From: Zooshikella sp050749885
GTDB taxonomy: Bacteria; Pseudomonadota; Gammaproteobacteria; Pseudomonadales; Zooshikellaceae
Length of the DNA stretch: 64,000 nucleotides
Assembly (NCBI RefSeq): GCF_050749885.1
Contig: NZ_JBOIUB010000013.1
Coordinates: 1-64,000 of the forward strand
Reading direction: 5' to 3'
The translations under genes and the position numbers were made by a program. The notes below the pieces were generated by a model. That model made no database searches and was not told where the DNA came from. It was given only the letters and a program-made list of their open reading frames with translations. Below are positions 9,757 to 17,488 of the stretch, one piece after another (within the stretch, counting starts at the first letter, position 1; the number at the start of each line of letters is the position of its first letter).

Positions 9757-10515
9757 ATGCTGCTGACAGGGTTTTACGGTAAATTTCCAACCCATGGTGA
9801 TTTTATCTCCAGGCGTCTTCCTCGAGAGTTTTTAGATCATTGGGATGAGTGGTTACAAGGGGCTATTCGTCATAGCCAAAATGAATTGGGTAATAGCTGG
9901 TTGAACAGCTATTTATCTTGTCCCGTCTGGCGGTTTTTATTATCGGATGGGGTATGTGGTGAAGGGATTTGGCATGGTTTGTTGATTCCTAGTGTTGACC
10001 GAGTTGGACGTTATTTTCCGTTAACGTTTGTCAGTCATTTACAACATGTTAAAAGCCCCATGAGAATACTGGCTGAGTGTGGTTATTGGCTGGATCGGTT
10101 GGAAGATATTGCTTATACCGTGTTAGATGATGACTTTGATTTTGAGTTGATGGAAAAAAATATTAAACAACTGGGCAATCCTCGTTTATCAACTTCAGCT
10201 CAGCAGCATGCTCCTGCACATAGCCGGCAGGTATCTCGTCCTCATTTAATGGCCGCCTTAGAAGTAGAGCGAGTTCGTCCATTACAAGCCATGCCTGCAT
10301 TAGCAGAGCACCTGTTAAACCGAATGTTTAACAGTTATAGCTTATGGTGGACCCATGGCTCAGAACATATTGCCCCTGCTTTATTGTGTTGTGAAGGGTT
10401 ACCCTCTTTAGCTGGGTTTACCAGCTTTATGACAGGACAATGGGAGCAGGGGGGGTGGATTAATTTAGGCAGTGTCATCACCCATAGTGATTCGGTAGGA
10501 CTTCTGGAAGACTGA
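9757..10515 (+). CDS. tagF: T6SS regulator TagF
   Basis: TagF-family proteins are post-translational repressors of T6SS assembly that act around the TagH/PpkA/PppA pathway. The 252-residue protein starts with GFYGKFPTHGDFISRRLP (residues 5-22), the signature of the family (DUF2094). It also has the central GVWPLTF-like block (here VGRYFPLTFVS). It is placed between tssM and pppA, the common order. In some species tagF is fused to pppA; here the two are separate and 19 bases apart. Confidence 0.94.
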   Translation: MLLTGFYGKFPTHGDFISRRLPREFLDHWDEWLQGAIRHSQNELGNSWLNSYLSCPVWRFLLSDGVCGEGIWHGLLIPSVDRVGRYFPLTFVSHLQHVKSPMRILAECGYWLDRLEDIAYTVLDDDFDFELMEKNIKQLGNPRLSTSAQQHAPAHSRQVSRPHLMAALEVERVRPLQAMPALAEHLLNRMFNSYSLWWTHGSEHIAPALLCCEGLPSLAGFTSFMTGQWEQGGWINLGSVITHSDSVGLLED

Positions 10516-10534
10516 GGCGTTTGTTTGATAAATC

Positions 10535-11281
10535 ATGAGTAATCAAATATCCCACTACGTAACAGCAGCACAAACGCACAAAGGTAATGTCAGGAGAATA
10601 AATGAAGACGCCTATTTAGTCGGAATTGACAGTGAGTCTGGTCATGGCAATCACATTTGGGCAATAGCGGATGGCATGGGTGGACATTTTGCAGGTGACT
10701 TAGCCAGTCGGATGATCATTGATGAGTTATCACGTTTGCCCAACAGCGATGCTTTAGATGGCGCAATTGAAATCGTTCAACAAACATTGTTAGAAGTGAA
10801 TCGGCGTCTGATTGAAGATGTCACCATTAAACCAGGAAGCTCTGTTATTGGCAGTACGGTGGTGACTGCCGTGCTGAATGGCTATGAGTGTGCCTGTATT
10901 TGGGCAGGCGATAGCCGTCTTTATGTCTTTCGTGAGGATGCACTTTATCAAATCAGTCATGATCATTCAGTTGTGCAAGAGCTTGTTGATCAAGGGGTGA
11001 TTACTGCTGAGGAAGCGCTGGTTCATCCTCAGGCTAATGTTATTACTCGAGCAATCGGTTCAGATATCGAATTAGCCTTGGATATCCGCGTATTTGATGT
11101 AATGCCTGGAGATCGGTTATTACTCTGTAGCGACGGTCTTTATGGTGAGGTACCTGTTGATGTTATAAAAAGTGGACTACGTCAGCGTAATATTGAGCAA
11201 TGTGTGCAAAAATTGATCGAATCAACTTTGGCAGGACGAGCCAAAGACAATGTCACAGTTAATGTGATCGATATCCAATAA
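10535..11281 (+). CDS. pppA: T6SS serine/threonine phosphatase PppA (PP2C type)
   Basis: This PP2C-family metal-dependent phosphatase reverses PpkA phosphorylation and tunes T6SS firing. Metal-binding motifs are intact: RRINEDAY near residue 20, ADGMGGH near 46, WAGDSRLY near 126, LCSDGLYGEV near 195 and KDNVTV near the C-terminus. Length (248 residues) is usual for stand-alone bacterial PP2C enzymes. It lies directly before the kinase gene, so writer and eraser are co-expressed. Confidence 0.95.
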   Translation: MSNQISHYVTAAQTHKGNVRRINEDAYLVGIDSESGHGNHIWAIADGMGGHFAGDLASRMIIDELSRLPNSDALDGAIEIVQQTLLEVNRRLIEDVTIKPGSSVIGSTVVTAVLNGYECACIWAGDSRLYVFREDALYQISHDHSVVQELVDQGVITAEEALVHPQANVITRAIGSDIELALDIRVFDVMPGDRLLLCSDGLYGEVPVDVIKSGLRQRNIEQCVQKLIESTLAGRAKDNVTVNVIDIQ

Positions 11282-11307
11282 TCAATTTTCACACGTGAAG
11301 TACTGGC

Positions 11308-14300
11308 ATGGGCGCTGATAAAACGAAGCACAGCAAAACCCGTATTGATCGCGGTTTAGAAGTTCGTGAGTGGTCTTCAACAGCAGGAACGGCTGACTCC
11401 CAACGTATTCAACAAAAACAACCTATTCAAGATGATATTCCTCCGCATTCTGTAACTGAAGATGCAACGGTGATTAGTCAACAGCATGTTCAGACTAATA
11501 ATGATTACAGTGCAGAAGACGCAACGGTAATTACAGGTAGGAAATCAGGTAGTGGAAATCCATCAAGTGATAATTCACTTGATGACAAAACGGTGATAAC
11601 TGGGCAGCCGAATAGATCTCATTTATCCACACAACTCAGTCAACAACACGCTCCGACTGCTGCGTTAAATACTCAACATGCTGATGACGCAAAAACACTT
11701 ATTACCTCTGAAGCATTATCCACAGGAAATACTTCTGCATTTTCTGAGACAACAGGTCATCGGCTTGAACCAACTCAATATGTAACACACAGTCAGCTTG
11801 ATCAAACAAACCATAATAATAATCCACAACATATTAGCCAGCGTGTTGGTCTTGGCTCTGTGTTAAAAGCTCGTTTTGAATTAGTTGAAGTATTAGGCAG
11901 TGGTGGTATGGGGGTGGTTTATAAAGCCATTGACCGCCGAAAAATCGAAGCCAGTGATAGAAACCCTTATGTAGCCGTAAAAGTACTTAATGAAGAATTT
12001 CGTCAGCATCCGGAATCATTAATTGCTTTGCAGCGTGAGGCCCGTAAAGCGCAAACATTGGCCCACCCAAATATCGTAACCGTTTATGATTTTGATCGTG
12101 AAGATGATGTTGTTTTCATGACAATGGAGTTGTTACAGGGAAAAGCATTAGACCAGTTATTGCGTGAAGACTATCCGGATGGATTGCCTCTGACAACGGC
12201 TATTTCAATTATCCGTGGTATTGCAAATGGCTTAACTTATGCGCATAACAAACATATTATTCACTCAGATTTTAAACCCAGTAATGTTTTTATATTAGAA
12301 GACGGTACAGCAAAAGTATTCGATTTTGGTATTGCGCGCGCAGCAAAAACCAAAACCCAGGAAGACGGGGATAAAACATTATTTGATGCGGGTGAACTAG
12401 GCGCATTAACGCCGGCTTATGCCAGCCTGGAAATGTTGTTAGGAAAAGAGCCTGATATTCGCGATGATATCTATGCTTTTGGCTGTGTAGTTAATGAATG
12501 TTTAACAGGAAAGCATCCTTTTAATAAGCTTTCGGCGTTAAAAGCACAGGATAAAAAGCTGCAACCCAAGCGAGCAAAAATTTTAAAAAATGCGCAATGG
12601 AAAGCCTTATCTGCAGCAGTCGCATTTAGAAAAGAAGATCGACCTGAGACTGTACAACAGTTTATTGATACATTTTTAGGTAGTAATAAACGTAAAGGTT
12701 TCACAGTTTTTGGGGTGATTTTTGCGCTCTTGGCTGGTTTAACACCTGTAATATATACATCAACATCTTCACTTTTAGATGAGAGAAGAGCAACCCAGGT
12801 TATTAAAGAAATAAAACAGTTGCCAGCTGATCAGGTTGAGCAGGCTTTTGTATTGATTGATGAACAGTCAGCTGAATTACAAGAGCAAGTGCTAGATGCA
12901 ACTAAAGAAAGAATTCTTGAACTGTTGAAAGAAAATGCATTTGCACGTGTTGCTGATGAGCAGGGTGAGCCTGACTTTCAAGGGGCTCATCGAGTTTTGA
13001 TCAAGGGACAACAGTATTACCCTGACTCAGCAGCACTCAATGTTCATCTGGAAGCGCTGCAAGAAAAACTGAGAGAAAAATACAAATGGTTAATACAGCG
13101 ACGGAGAATTTATCCTCGTGATGATCAATGGGATATGTTTGATTTGCTGGAAACTGCCCGGACCATAGCGCCTCAACATGAAATTTTGCAAAATCAAGAA
13201 CTTGCTAAAACATATATTTTTGATGCTGAGCGAGCGATTCAAAAAAAGGACTATGATTTAGCGGATAGAGTGTTATCCACAGCCGTTCTGCTTTTTCCTG
13301 ATAATGAAAAAATTATACGTCTAGTGGATCAGATTGATGCACAGCGCCGTTTGAACAAACAATCCAGTGCCAATGACGTTATTGATAACCTCGCCGCCAA
13401 AAGTACGACTAAGACACTACAGTTAAAAATTAATAAACTGTTAGACGTGCCTTTTTCTCATGAGCTGTGGAGCTATCAGTTATATACCCAGTATCAAGCA
13501 GTGAAGAAGAAGCTTGATGAGAGTGATGACTGGTTATTGGACCAGCAGCAGCGTATCGCTGAATTGTTTGTTGCTCGAGCCAGAGCATTGAGAGAAGCCA
13601 AGCGTTTTACAGCTTCCCTTGACCATTTAAATCAGGCCGCAGAATACGCGCCAGATTATTTTGGTTTAGACGATGAGAAGAATATTTTAAATACCGCTCA
13701 AGCTTCATATCAAGCAGAGCAACAGGCAAAACAGCGTATTGCTGAAGTAAATAATTTAAAGCAGTTGTTTAGCCGCAGTGTCAAACTTCAGGATGAAAAA
13801 CAATCATTAAAGACTTATTTGCAGCTAAGAAAGTTACTGGGTGTTAACAGTAACTATATTCATAAAGTTGCGAATACTAAAATGGTACGTTTATATCTTT
13901 CTCTGGCCGAGAAGGAAGCAAAAAATGAGTCTTATAATGAGTCGATCAAACTCGTAAAAAAAGGGTTAGTGTATAAACCTAAAAGCGAAGAACTATTAAC
14001 CGCCATTGAACATTATCAAATATCGCTTAAAAAATTAGAGCAGGATCAGCGTTACCAGCAGCAACAGGTTGTGGTTAAACTTTATCAACAGGGGCAGAAG
14101 GTAAATAAAAATAAGCTCAAAGCCGCATTGGCTGAGTTAAAGAGTATGGACAAGTCAATGCATCAGAAAGTTGAGAAAAGTATGTTGCAGTATTACCTGC
14201 AAAATATGCAACGTTTGAGCAAAAAGCAGCCAGATATAGCAAGGCAATATGGACATCTGGCGAGTGTTTTTTTTCCAGCCAATACACATGTTAAAAAAAT

Positions 14301-14952
14301 ATTAAAAAGCCTGGACCCCTGTGAAATTCGGTTTGCTGGGCATGGTAGTAATAGTCGGGCCATCTGTGCTGACAAATTAACCAATCAGTCATCTGGACCC
14401 AAGCTCGTGGTTGTGCCGCCCTATGCTCAGGGTGCTGCTTATTACGCTATGAGTAAGTATGAAATTAGCCAGGCTGATTTTGCCCAGTATTGTGATCAAA
14501 CGAAAAAATGCCATCAACAATCTAGTCATTCTCGATTGCCAGTAACAAATATTTCTTTAAAAAGTGCATTGAATTATACATCCTGGTTAACAAAAGAGAC
14601 TGGGTTTACGTATCGCATTCCCTCTGATCAGGAATGGTTACACGCGGCTTTAACAAATAAAAAGTCTAAACATAATGAATACAACTGTCGTGTTAAGTTG
14701 GGCAGTAAACTGCTTAAAGGACAAAGTTTGTTACCTGTAACCAGTGGCCGAGCTAATTCTTGGGGACTGGTCAATGTATATGGTAATGCGCAGGAATGGG
14801 TAATGATGAATGGCAAACCCTATGCGCGAGGAGGTGCTTATACAGACTCTTTAGCGGACTGTAATGGCAGTTTGGTTAAATCCCATACTGGTCAAGCTGA
14901 TAAGCTTACGACATTTCGTGTTGTGAGGAATATTATGGTTGCGCAAAACTAA
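11308..14952 (+). CDS. ppkA: T6SS-associated Ser/Thr kinase with C-terminal SUMF1-like domain (PpkA-like)
   Basis: This is a membrane-bound kinase expected to phosphorylate FHA-docking sites and activate the T6SS. The N-terminal 180 residues are unstructured and contain four acidic Thr motifs (DATVI, DATVI, DKTVI, AKTLI) at Thr54, 73, 95 and 130. The kinase domain starts near residue 190 with GSGGMGVVYK. It has the VAVK lysine at 225, the catalytic loop HSDFKPSN near 318 (Ser replaces the usual Arg, a non-RD kinase) and DFG near 337. A transmembrane helix lies at about 464-484. A helical TPR-like region follows. A formylglycine-generating-enzyme (SUMF1) type domain covers about 1030-1214, with YGNAQEWV and RGGAYTDS. 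The order pppA then ppkA and a terminator after the stop mark the end of the operon. Confidence 0.92.
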   Translation: MGADKTKHSKTRIDRGLEVREWSSTAGTADSQRIQQKQPIQDDIPPHSVTEDATVISQQHVQTNNDYSAEDATVITGRKSGSGNPSSDNSLDDKTVITGQPNRSHLSTQLSQQHAPTAALNTQHADDAKTLITSEALSTGNTSAFSETTGHRLEPTQYVTHSQLDQTNHNNNPQHISQRVGLGSVLKARFELVEVLGSGGMGVVYKAIDRRKIEASDRNPYVAVKVLNEEFRQHPESLIALQREARKAQTLAHPNIVTVYDFDREDDVVFMTMELLQGKALDQLLREDYPDGLPLTTAISIIRGIANGLTYAHNKHIIHSDFKPSNVFILEDGTAKVFDFGIARAAKTKTQEDGDKTLFDAGELGALTPAYASLEMLLGKEPDIRDDIYAFGCVVNECLTGKHPFNKLSALKAQDKKLQPKRAKILKNAQWKALSAAVAFRKEDRPETVQQFIDTFLGSNKRKGFTVFGVIFALLAGLTPVIYTSTSSLLDERRATQVIKEIKQLPADQVEQAFVLIDEQSAELQEQVLDATKERILELLKENAFARVADEQGEPDFQGAHRVLIKGQQYYPDSAALNVHLEALQEKLREKYKWLIQRRRIYPRDDQWDMFDLLETARTIAPQHEILQNQELAKTYIFDAERAIQKKDYDLADRVLSTAVLLFPDNEKIIRLVDQIDAQRRLNKQSSANDVIDNLAAKSTTKTLQLKINKLLDVPFSHELWSYQLYTQYQAVKKKLDESDDWLLDQQQRIAELFVARARALREAKRFTASLDHLNQAAEYAPDYFGLDDEKNILNTAQASYQAEQQAKQRIAEVNNLKQLFSRSVKLQDEKQSLKTYLQLRKLLGVNSNYIHKVANTKMVRLYLSLAEKEAKNESYNESIKLVKKGLVYKPKSEELLTAIEHYQISLKKLEQDQRYQQQQVVVKLYQQGQKVNKNKLKAALAELKSMDKSMHQKVEKSMLQYYLQNMQRLSKKQPDIARQYGHLASVFFPANTHVKKILKSLDPCEIRFAGHGSNSRAICADKLTNQSSGPKLVVVPPYAQGAAYYAMSKYEISQADFAQYCDQTKKCHQQSSHSRLPVTNISLKSALNYTSWLTKETGFTYRIPSDQEWLHAALTNKKSKHNEYNCRVKLGSKLLKGQSLLPVTSGRANSWGLVNVYGNAQEWVMMNGKPYARGGAYTDSLADCNGSLVKSHTGQADKLTTFRVVRNIMVAQN

Positions 14953-14986
14953 TTCTTTAAGCCATTCATTTTGAGCAAATAATTGA

Positions 14987-15009
14987 AGCAGCGTAATGCT
15001 GCTTTTTTT
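14987..15009 (+). terminator. terminator of the T6SS operon
   Basis: The hairpin AGCAGC-GTAAT-GCTGCT runs directly into seven T residues, 35 bases after the kinase stop codon. This is a typical rho-independent terminator and separates the structural operon from hcp. Confidence 0.8.
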
Positions 15010-15159
15010 ATTGAGCAAAAAAGTACGAATATGTTTTGTGATATATTCCTTAAAAAAATAGTTATTAATAGAAAGTTTTTACTTTTATAGGTGCGATTAA
15101 TAAAGGTTATAAAATTATTATTCTATAACTGAGCAAGAAATTACAAAAACAAGAAAAAA

Positions 15160-15179
15160 CTGAGCAATTAATTGCTCAG
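15160..15179. promoter_or_regulatory. palindromic upstream activator site
   Basis: CTGAGCAATTAATTGCTCAG is a perfect 20-base palindrome, centred about 84 bases upstream of the -24 element of the hcp promoter. This distance is usual for enhancer sites of sigma-54 activators. Single copies of the half site TGAGCAA occur at 14972, 15012 and 15130. The binding protein is not encoded in the window. A VasH-like activator is the natural candidate but is inferred. Confidence 0.6.
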
Positions 15180-15251
15180 ATTTCGTGTGTTTATTTGTAG
15201 ATGAATAGGATATTGTTTATAACACTATGATATTTAAAGTAAAATTTAAAT

Positions 15252-15267
15252 TGGCACGATCGCTGCT
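15252..15267 (+). promoter_or_regulatory. sigma-54 promoter of hcp
   Basis: TGGCACGATCGCTGCT matches the sigma-54 consensus TGGCACG-N4-TTGCW with one mismatch. GG (15253-15254) and GC (15265-15266) are separated by exactly ten bases. Transcription would start near 15278, giving a leader of about 118 bases before hcp. T6SS hcp genes are known RpoN targets in several vibrios and pseudomonads. Confidence 0.8.
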
Positions 15268-15395
15268 AATAACTAGATAAATTTTGCAGACACTTCCTAA
15301 GGTGTTTCTTGTGAATTTCTTCACATCTTTAATGCAGTTAACGCTTAGAGATTGTTGAAGATAATTTAAACAACTAATTTATTAAGGATCGAGCC

Positions 15396-15914
15396 ATGCC
15401 AACACCGGCGTATATGACTATCGAAGGCGAAAAACAAGGACTTATTACTGCAGGTACATTTACAGAAGATTCTGTTGGTAATATCTTTCAGGAAGGTCAC
15501 GAAGACCAAATTTTGGTTGAAGCTTTCCGCCATGATATCGTGTTGCCACGTGACCCTCAGAGTGGTCAGCCTACTGGTCAACGTGTTCACCAACCTATGG
15601 TAATTACCAAGGTTTTTGATAAGTGTTCACCATTACTTTATAACTCACTGACTTCAGGTGAACGTCTAATCACTTGTAAAATCGACTGGTATCGTACTTC
15701 TGCATCAGGTACTCAAGAACTTTACTTCACGATTGAGTTGGAAGATGCCATTGTTGTTGCTATTAATGCATCAATGCCTAACTGTCAGGATCCAAACTCA
15801 GCTTACTTTACACACCTTGAAGATGTTCATTTTACTTACCGTAAAATTACCTGGACACATGAGGTTTGTGGTACTTCAGGACATGACGACTGGCGTGTGT
15901 TGAAAACCTCATAA
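15396..15914 (+). CDS. hcp: T6SS tube protein Hcp
   Basis: Hcp forms the hexameric inner tube expelled by the T6SS. The 172-residue protein has the Hcp1 fold pattern: it begins YMTIEGEKQGLITAG, followed by the EGHEDQILVEAF block, the RVHQPMVITKVFDKCSPLLY block and the C-terminal HLEDVHFTYRKITWTHE strand. The gene stands alone, between its own sigma-54-type promoter and a strong terminator. This fits high, separate expression of the tube subunit. Confidence 0.97.
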   Translation: MPTPAYMTIEGEKQGLITAGTFTEDSVGNIFQEGHEDQILVEAFRHDIVLPRDPQSGQPTGQRVHQPMVITKVFDKCSPLLYNSLTSGERLITCKIDWYRTSASGTQELYFTIELEDAIVVAINASMPNCQDPNSAYFTHLEDVHFTYRKITWTHEVCGTSGHDDWRVLKTS

Positions 15915-15927
15915 GAGGTAGAAATGA

Positions 15928-15961
15928 AAATGCCTGTATTTGTTTATACAGGCATTTTTTT
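15928..15961 (+). terminator. hcp terminator
   Basis: An 11-base stem, AAATGCCTGTA pairing with TACAGGCATTT, has an 8-base loop and runs into a T stretch, 13 bases after the hcp stop codon. This is a strong rho-independent terminator. Confidence 0.9.
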
Positions 15962-15966
15962 ATGCG

Positions 15967-16141
15967 TATACCCTTTACGAATCATTTTTAGGGTTTGTTG
16001 TCGGCGCTCTTGACCACCAAGGATGGTGGAAATGCAGTTTATGCAGGAGCATTTAACTGCCACCCCAGTCACTTATTATTATAAGCTCCTGGGGCTTCAT
16101 CACTTGACGGCCGCCCCTAAAAAACCTTCGTTATGGGTATA
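15967..16141. repeat. R1 repeat, copy A (full-length, MITE-like)
   Basis: The 175-base element begins TATACCCTTTACGAA and ends CTTCGTTATGGGTATA, so its ends form an imperfect terminal inverted repeat. It is nearly identical, in opposite orientation, to copy B at 17119-17244, except that copy A carries 49 extra internal bases (16012-16060). It has no coding capacity. It lies 53 bases after the hcp stop. Confidence 0.85.
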
Positions 16142-16160
16142 ATTTGCGGAAGAGATAAAA

Positions 16161-16925
16161 TTAAAAACAACGACTTGTTTCATTCACAGCGTTAGCATAA
16201 CGCTTCGTTAAATATTGACGTTGCTGAGTTGTTGGTTCTACCAAGGTTCCCACTAAGCGAATTTGATCAGCAGAATCACTATCAAATAAACTACTTACAT
16301 TTTGAGCTGTGCTGGCAACGTGATCATCAGCATGCCAGATACCTGCACGGGAATTGGGCGTAAGTGATATGCTGTCTAACACATTAAGGTGAGACTTCAG
16401 ATCATGGTAGATTAGAATTTTTCGAATTCCAGATTCGATTAAGCTAAATCGGTTACCACCACAGTGTTTTGGAAACTGATAAGTGCAGAATGTTTGTCTG
16501 GATGCAGGTTGTTTTTTATCAAGGTAGCGAGCATGTGTTAGTTCTTGGCGTACACAGTGAATGCCTACCGTTTTTGCAATTTTTGAAATAATAATACTGT
16601 TACCACTCTGGTAGCTTATGTGAGAGCTTGAAGCAGTACCAGGTTTATACGTTACTGTGGTTTGAGGGGCATGTTGGCTTGGTCGAATATAGTAGGTTTT
16701 TTTATCAGTCGATTTTTCTGGGGTTGCAGGTGTATCTGCTTTTGGTTTTACCTTAATTGCAACAGAGGATGACCCTGCGTTAATCGTTGTTTGTTGAACC
16801 GTTGTATTTTTAGGTTGGGAAGCACCCACAGGGCGATAGTTTTTGCTACCCCCACCACATGCAGCAATGAGCAAACAATTAATGGATAAAAATGTTCCAA
16901 ATAATATTTGAGATTTATATCTCAT
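16161..16925 (-). CDS. putative lipoprotein between R1 repeats
   Basis: The family is not recognised. The 254-residue protein has an N-terminal signal segment with lipobox LIAACG near residues 19-24. A Thr/Ser/Pro/Lys-rich linker follows to about residue 115. The C-terminal domain has several cysteines (HCVRQ, FCTYQF, KHCGGNRFSL, SRCF), which suggests disulfides in the periplasm. It is the only gene here on the minus strand, and it sits between hcp and vgrG inside an inverted pair of R1 repeats. The whole unit may therefore be an insertion rather than a T6SS part. A role as an immunity or accessory protein cannot be excluded. Confidence 0.75.
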   Translation of the reverse strand: MRYKSQILFGTFLSINCLLIAACGGGSKNYRPVGASQPKNTTVQQTTINAGSSSVAIKVKPKADTPATPEKSTDKKTYYIRPSQHAPQTTVTYKPGTASSSHISYQSGNSIIISKIAKTVGIHCVRQELTHARYLDKKQPASRQTFCTYQFPKHCGGNRFSLIESGIRKILIYHDLKSHLNVLDSISLTPNSRAGIWHADDHVASTAQNVSSLFDSDSADQIRLVGTLVEPTTQQRQYLTKRYANAVNETSRCF

Positions 16926-16974
16926 AAATAACCTCGGTTGATGAAACTTACGCTACCCATTTGCAGAGTGAGCC

Positions 16975-17004
16975 TATACCCATAGCGTTACCTTTTAGGG
17001 TATA
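16975..17004. repeat. mini R1-like element
   Basis: TATACCC at 16975-16981 and GGGTATA at 16998-17004 are perfect inverted ends around 16 bases. The ends equal the tips of the R1 repeats, so this looks like an R1 copy reduced almost to its termini. Confidence 0.5.
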
Positions 17005-17118
17005 CATGCTGTGTAAATAAAAAATTGTAATACTTATTTGCAATTTACTTTTCTATTATAGCCGGCAACCATTCTTGAATGGAAAAACAATTTTGTGATC
17101 TAGTTATTTTTGTAGTTA

Positions 17119-17244
17119 TATACCCATAACGAGGGGTTTTTTGGGGCGGCCGTCAAGTGATGAAGCCCTGGGAGCTTATAATAATAAGTGACCGGGGTGA
17201 AGAGCGCCGACAACAAACCCAAAAAATGATTCGTGAAGGGGATA
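17119..17244. repeat. R1 repeat, copy B (inverted, internally deleted)
   Basis: The 126-base element is the reverse complement of copy A at 15967-16141, with high identity along both arms, but it lacks 49 internal bases. Degenerate copy C contains sequence resembling the missing segment, so copy B probably arose by deletion. With copy A it brackets the lipoprotein gene. Confidence 0.85.
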
Positions 17245-17488
17245 GAATGTGTTTAAAAAGGACCATTCACTCTCAAACAACTACTACACATAGAGACTAA
17301 ATAATCTGTGCCCTAGCTAACGATGTTACAAAAAAACAGGAAGAAAATGCTTATTATAACAGTGTTCTCTGACTAGGGGTTTTATAATAGAAGTAGGTCC
17401 AAAAAACCCAAGAGCAAGCTCATTTTTAAATATGTCCTATTGCGGGTAACAAATATCCATAAAAGGTGCATTATTGAAAAGGTAATCC

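Larger units (their letters stand above)
14953..15395. other. regulatory intergenic region upstream of hcp
   Basis: This 443-base gap contains no gene. It holds the operon terminator, five copies of the heptamer TGAGCAA (14972, 15012, 15130, 15161 and an inverted copy ending 15178), a perfect 20-base palindrome and a sigma-54-type promoter. Together they look like an enhancer-dependent promoter for hcp. Confidence 0.7.
16926..17488. other. intergenic region between lipoprotein gene and vgrG
   Basis: The 563-base gap contains the mini R1 element at 16975-17004, R1 copy B at 17119-17244 and about 240 bases before vgrG. That last part shows no clear sigma-54 motif. It must hold the vgrG promoter, which I could not place. 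No gene was seen. Confidence 0.55.

Noticed and set aside
15968..16140. CRISPR-like array
   Set aside because: The repeats seen here are single MITE-like copies with no regularly spaced direct repeats or cas genes.
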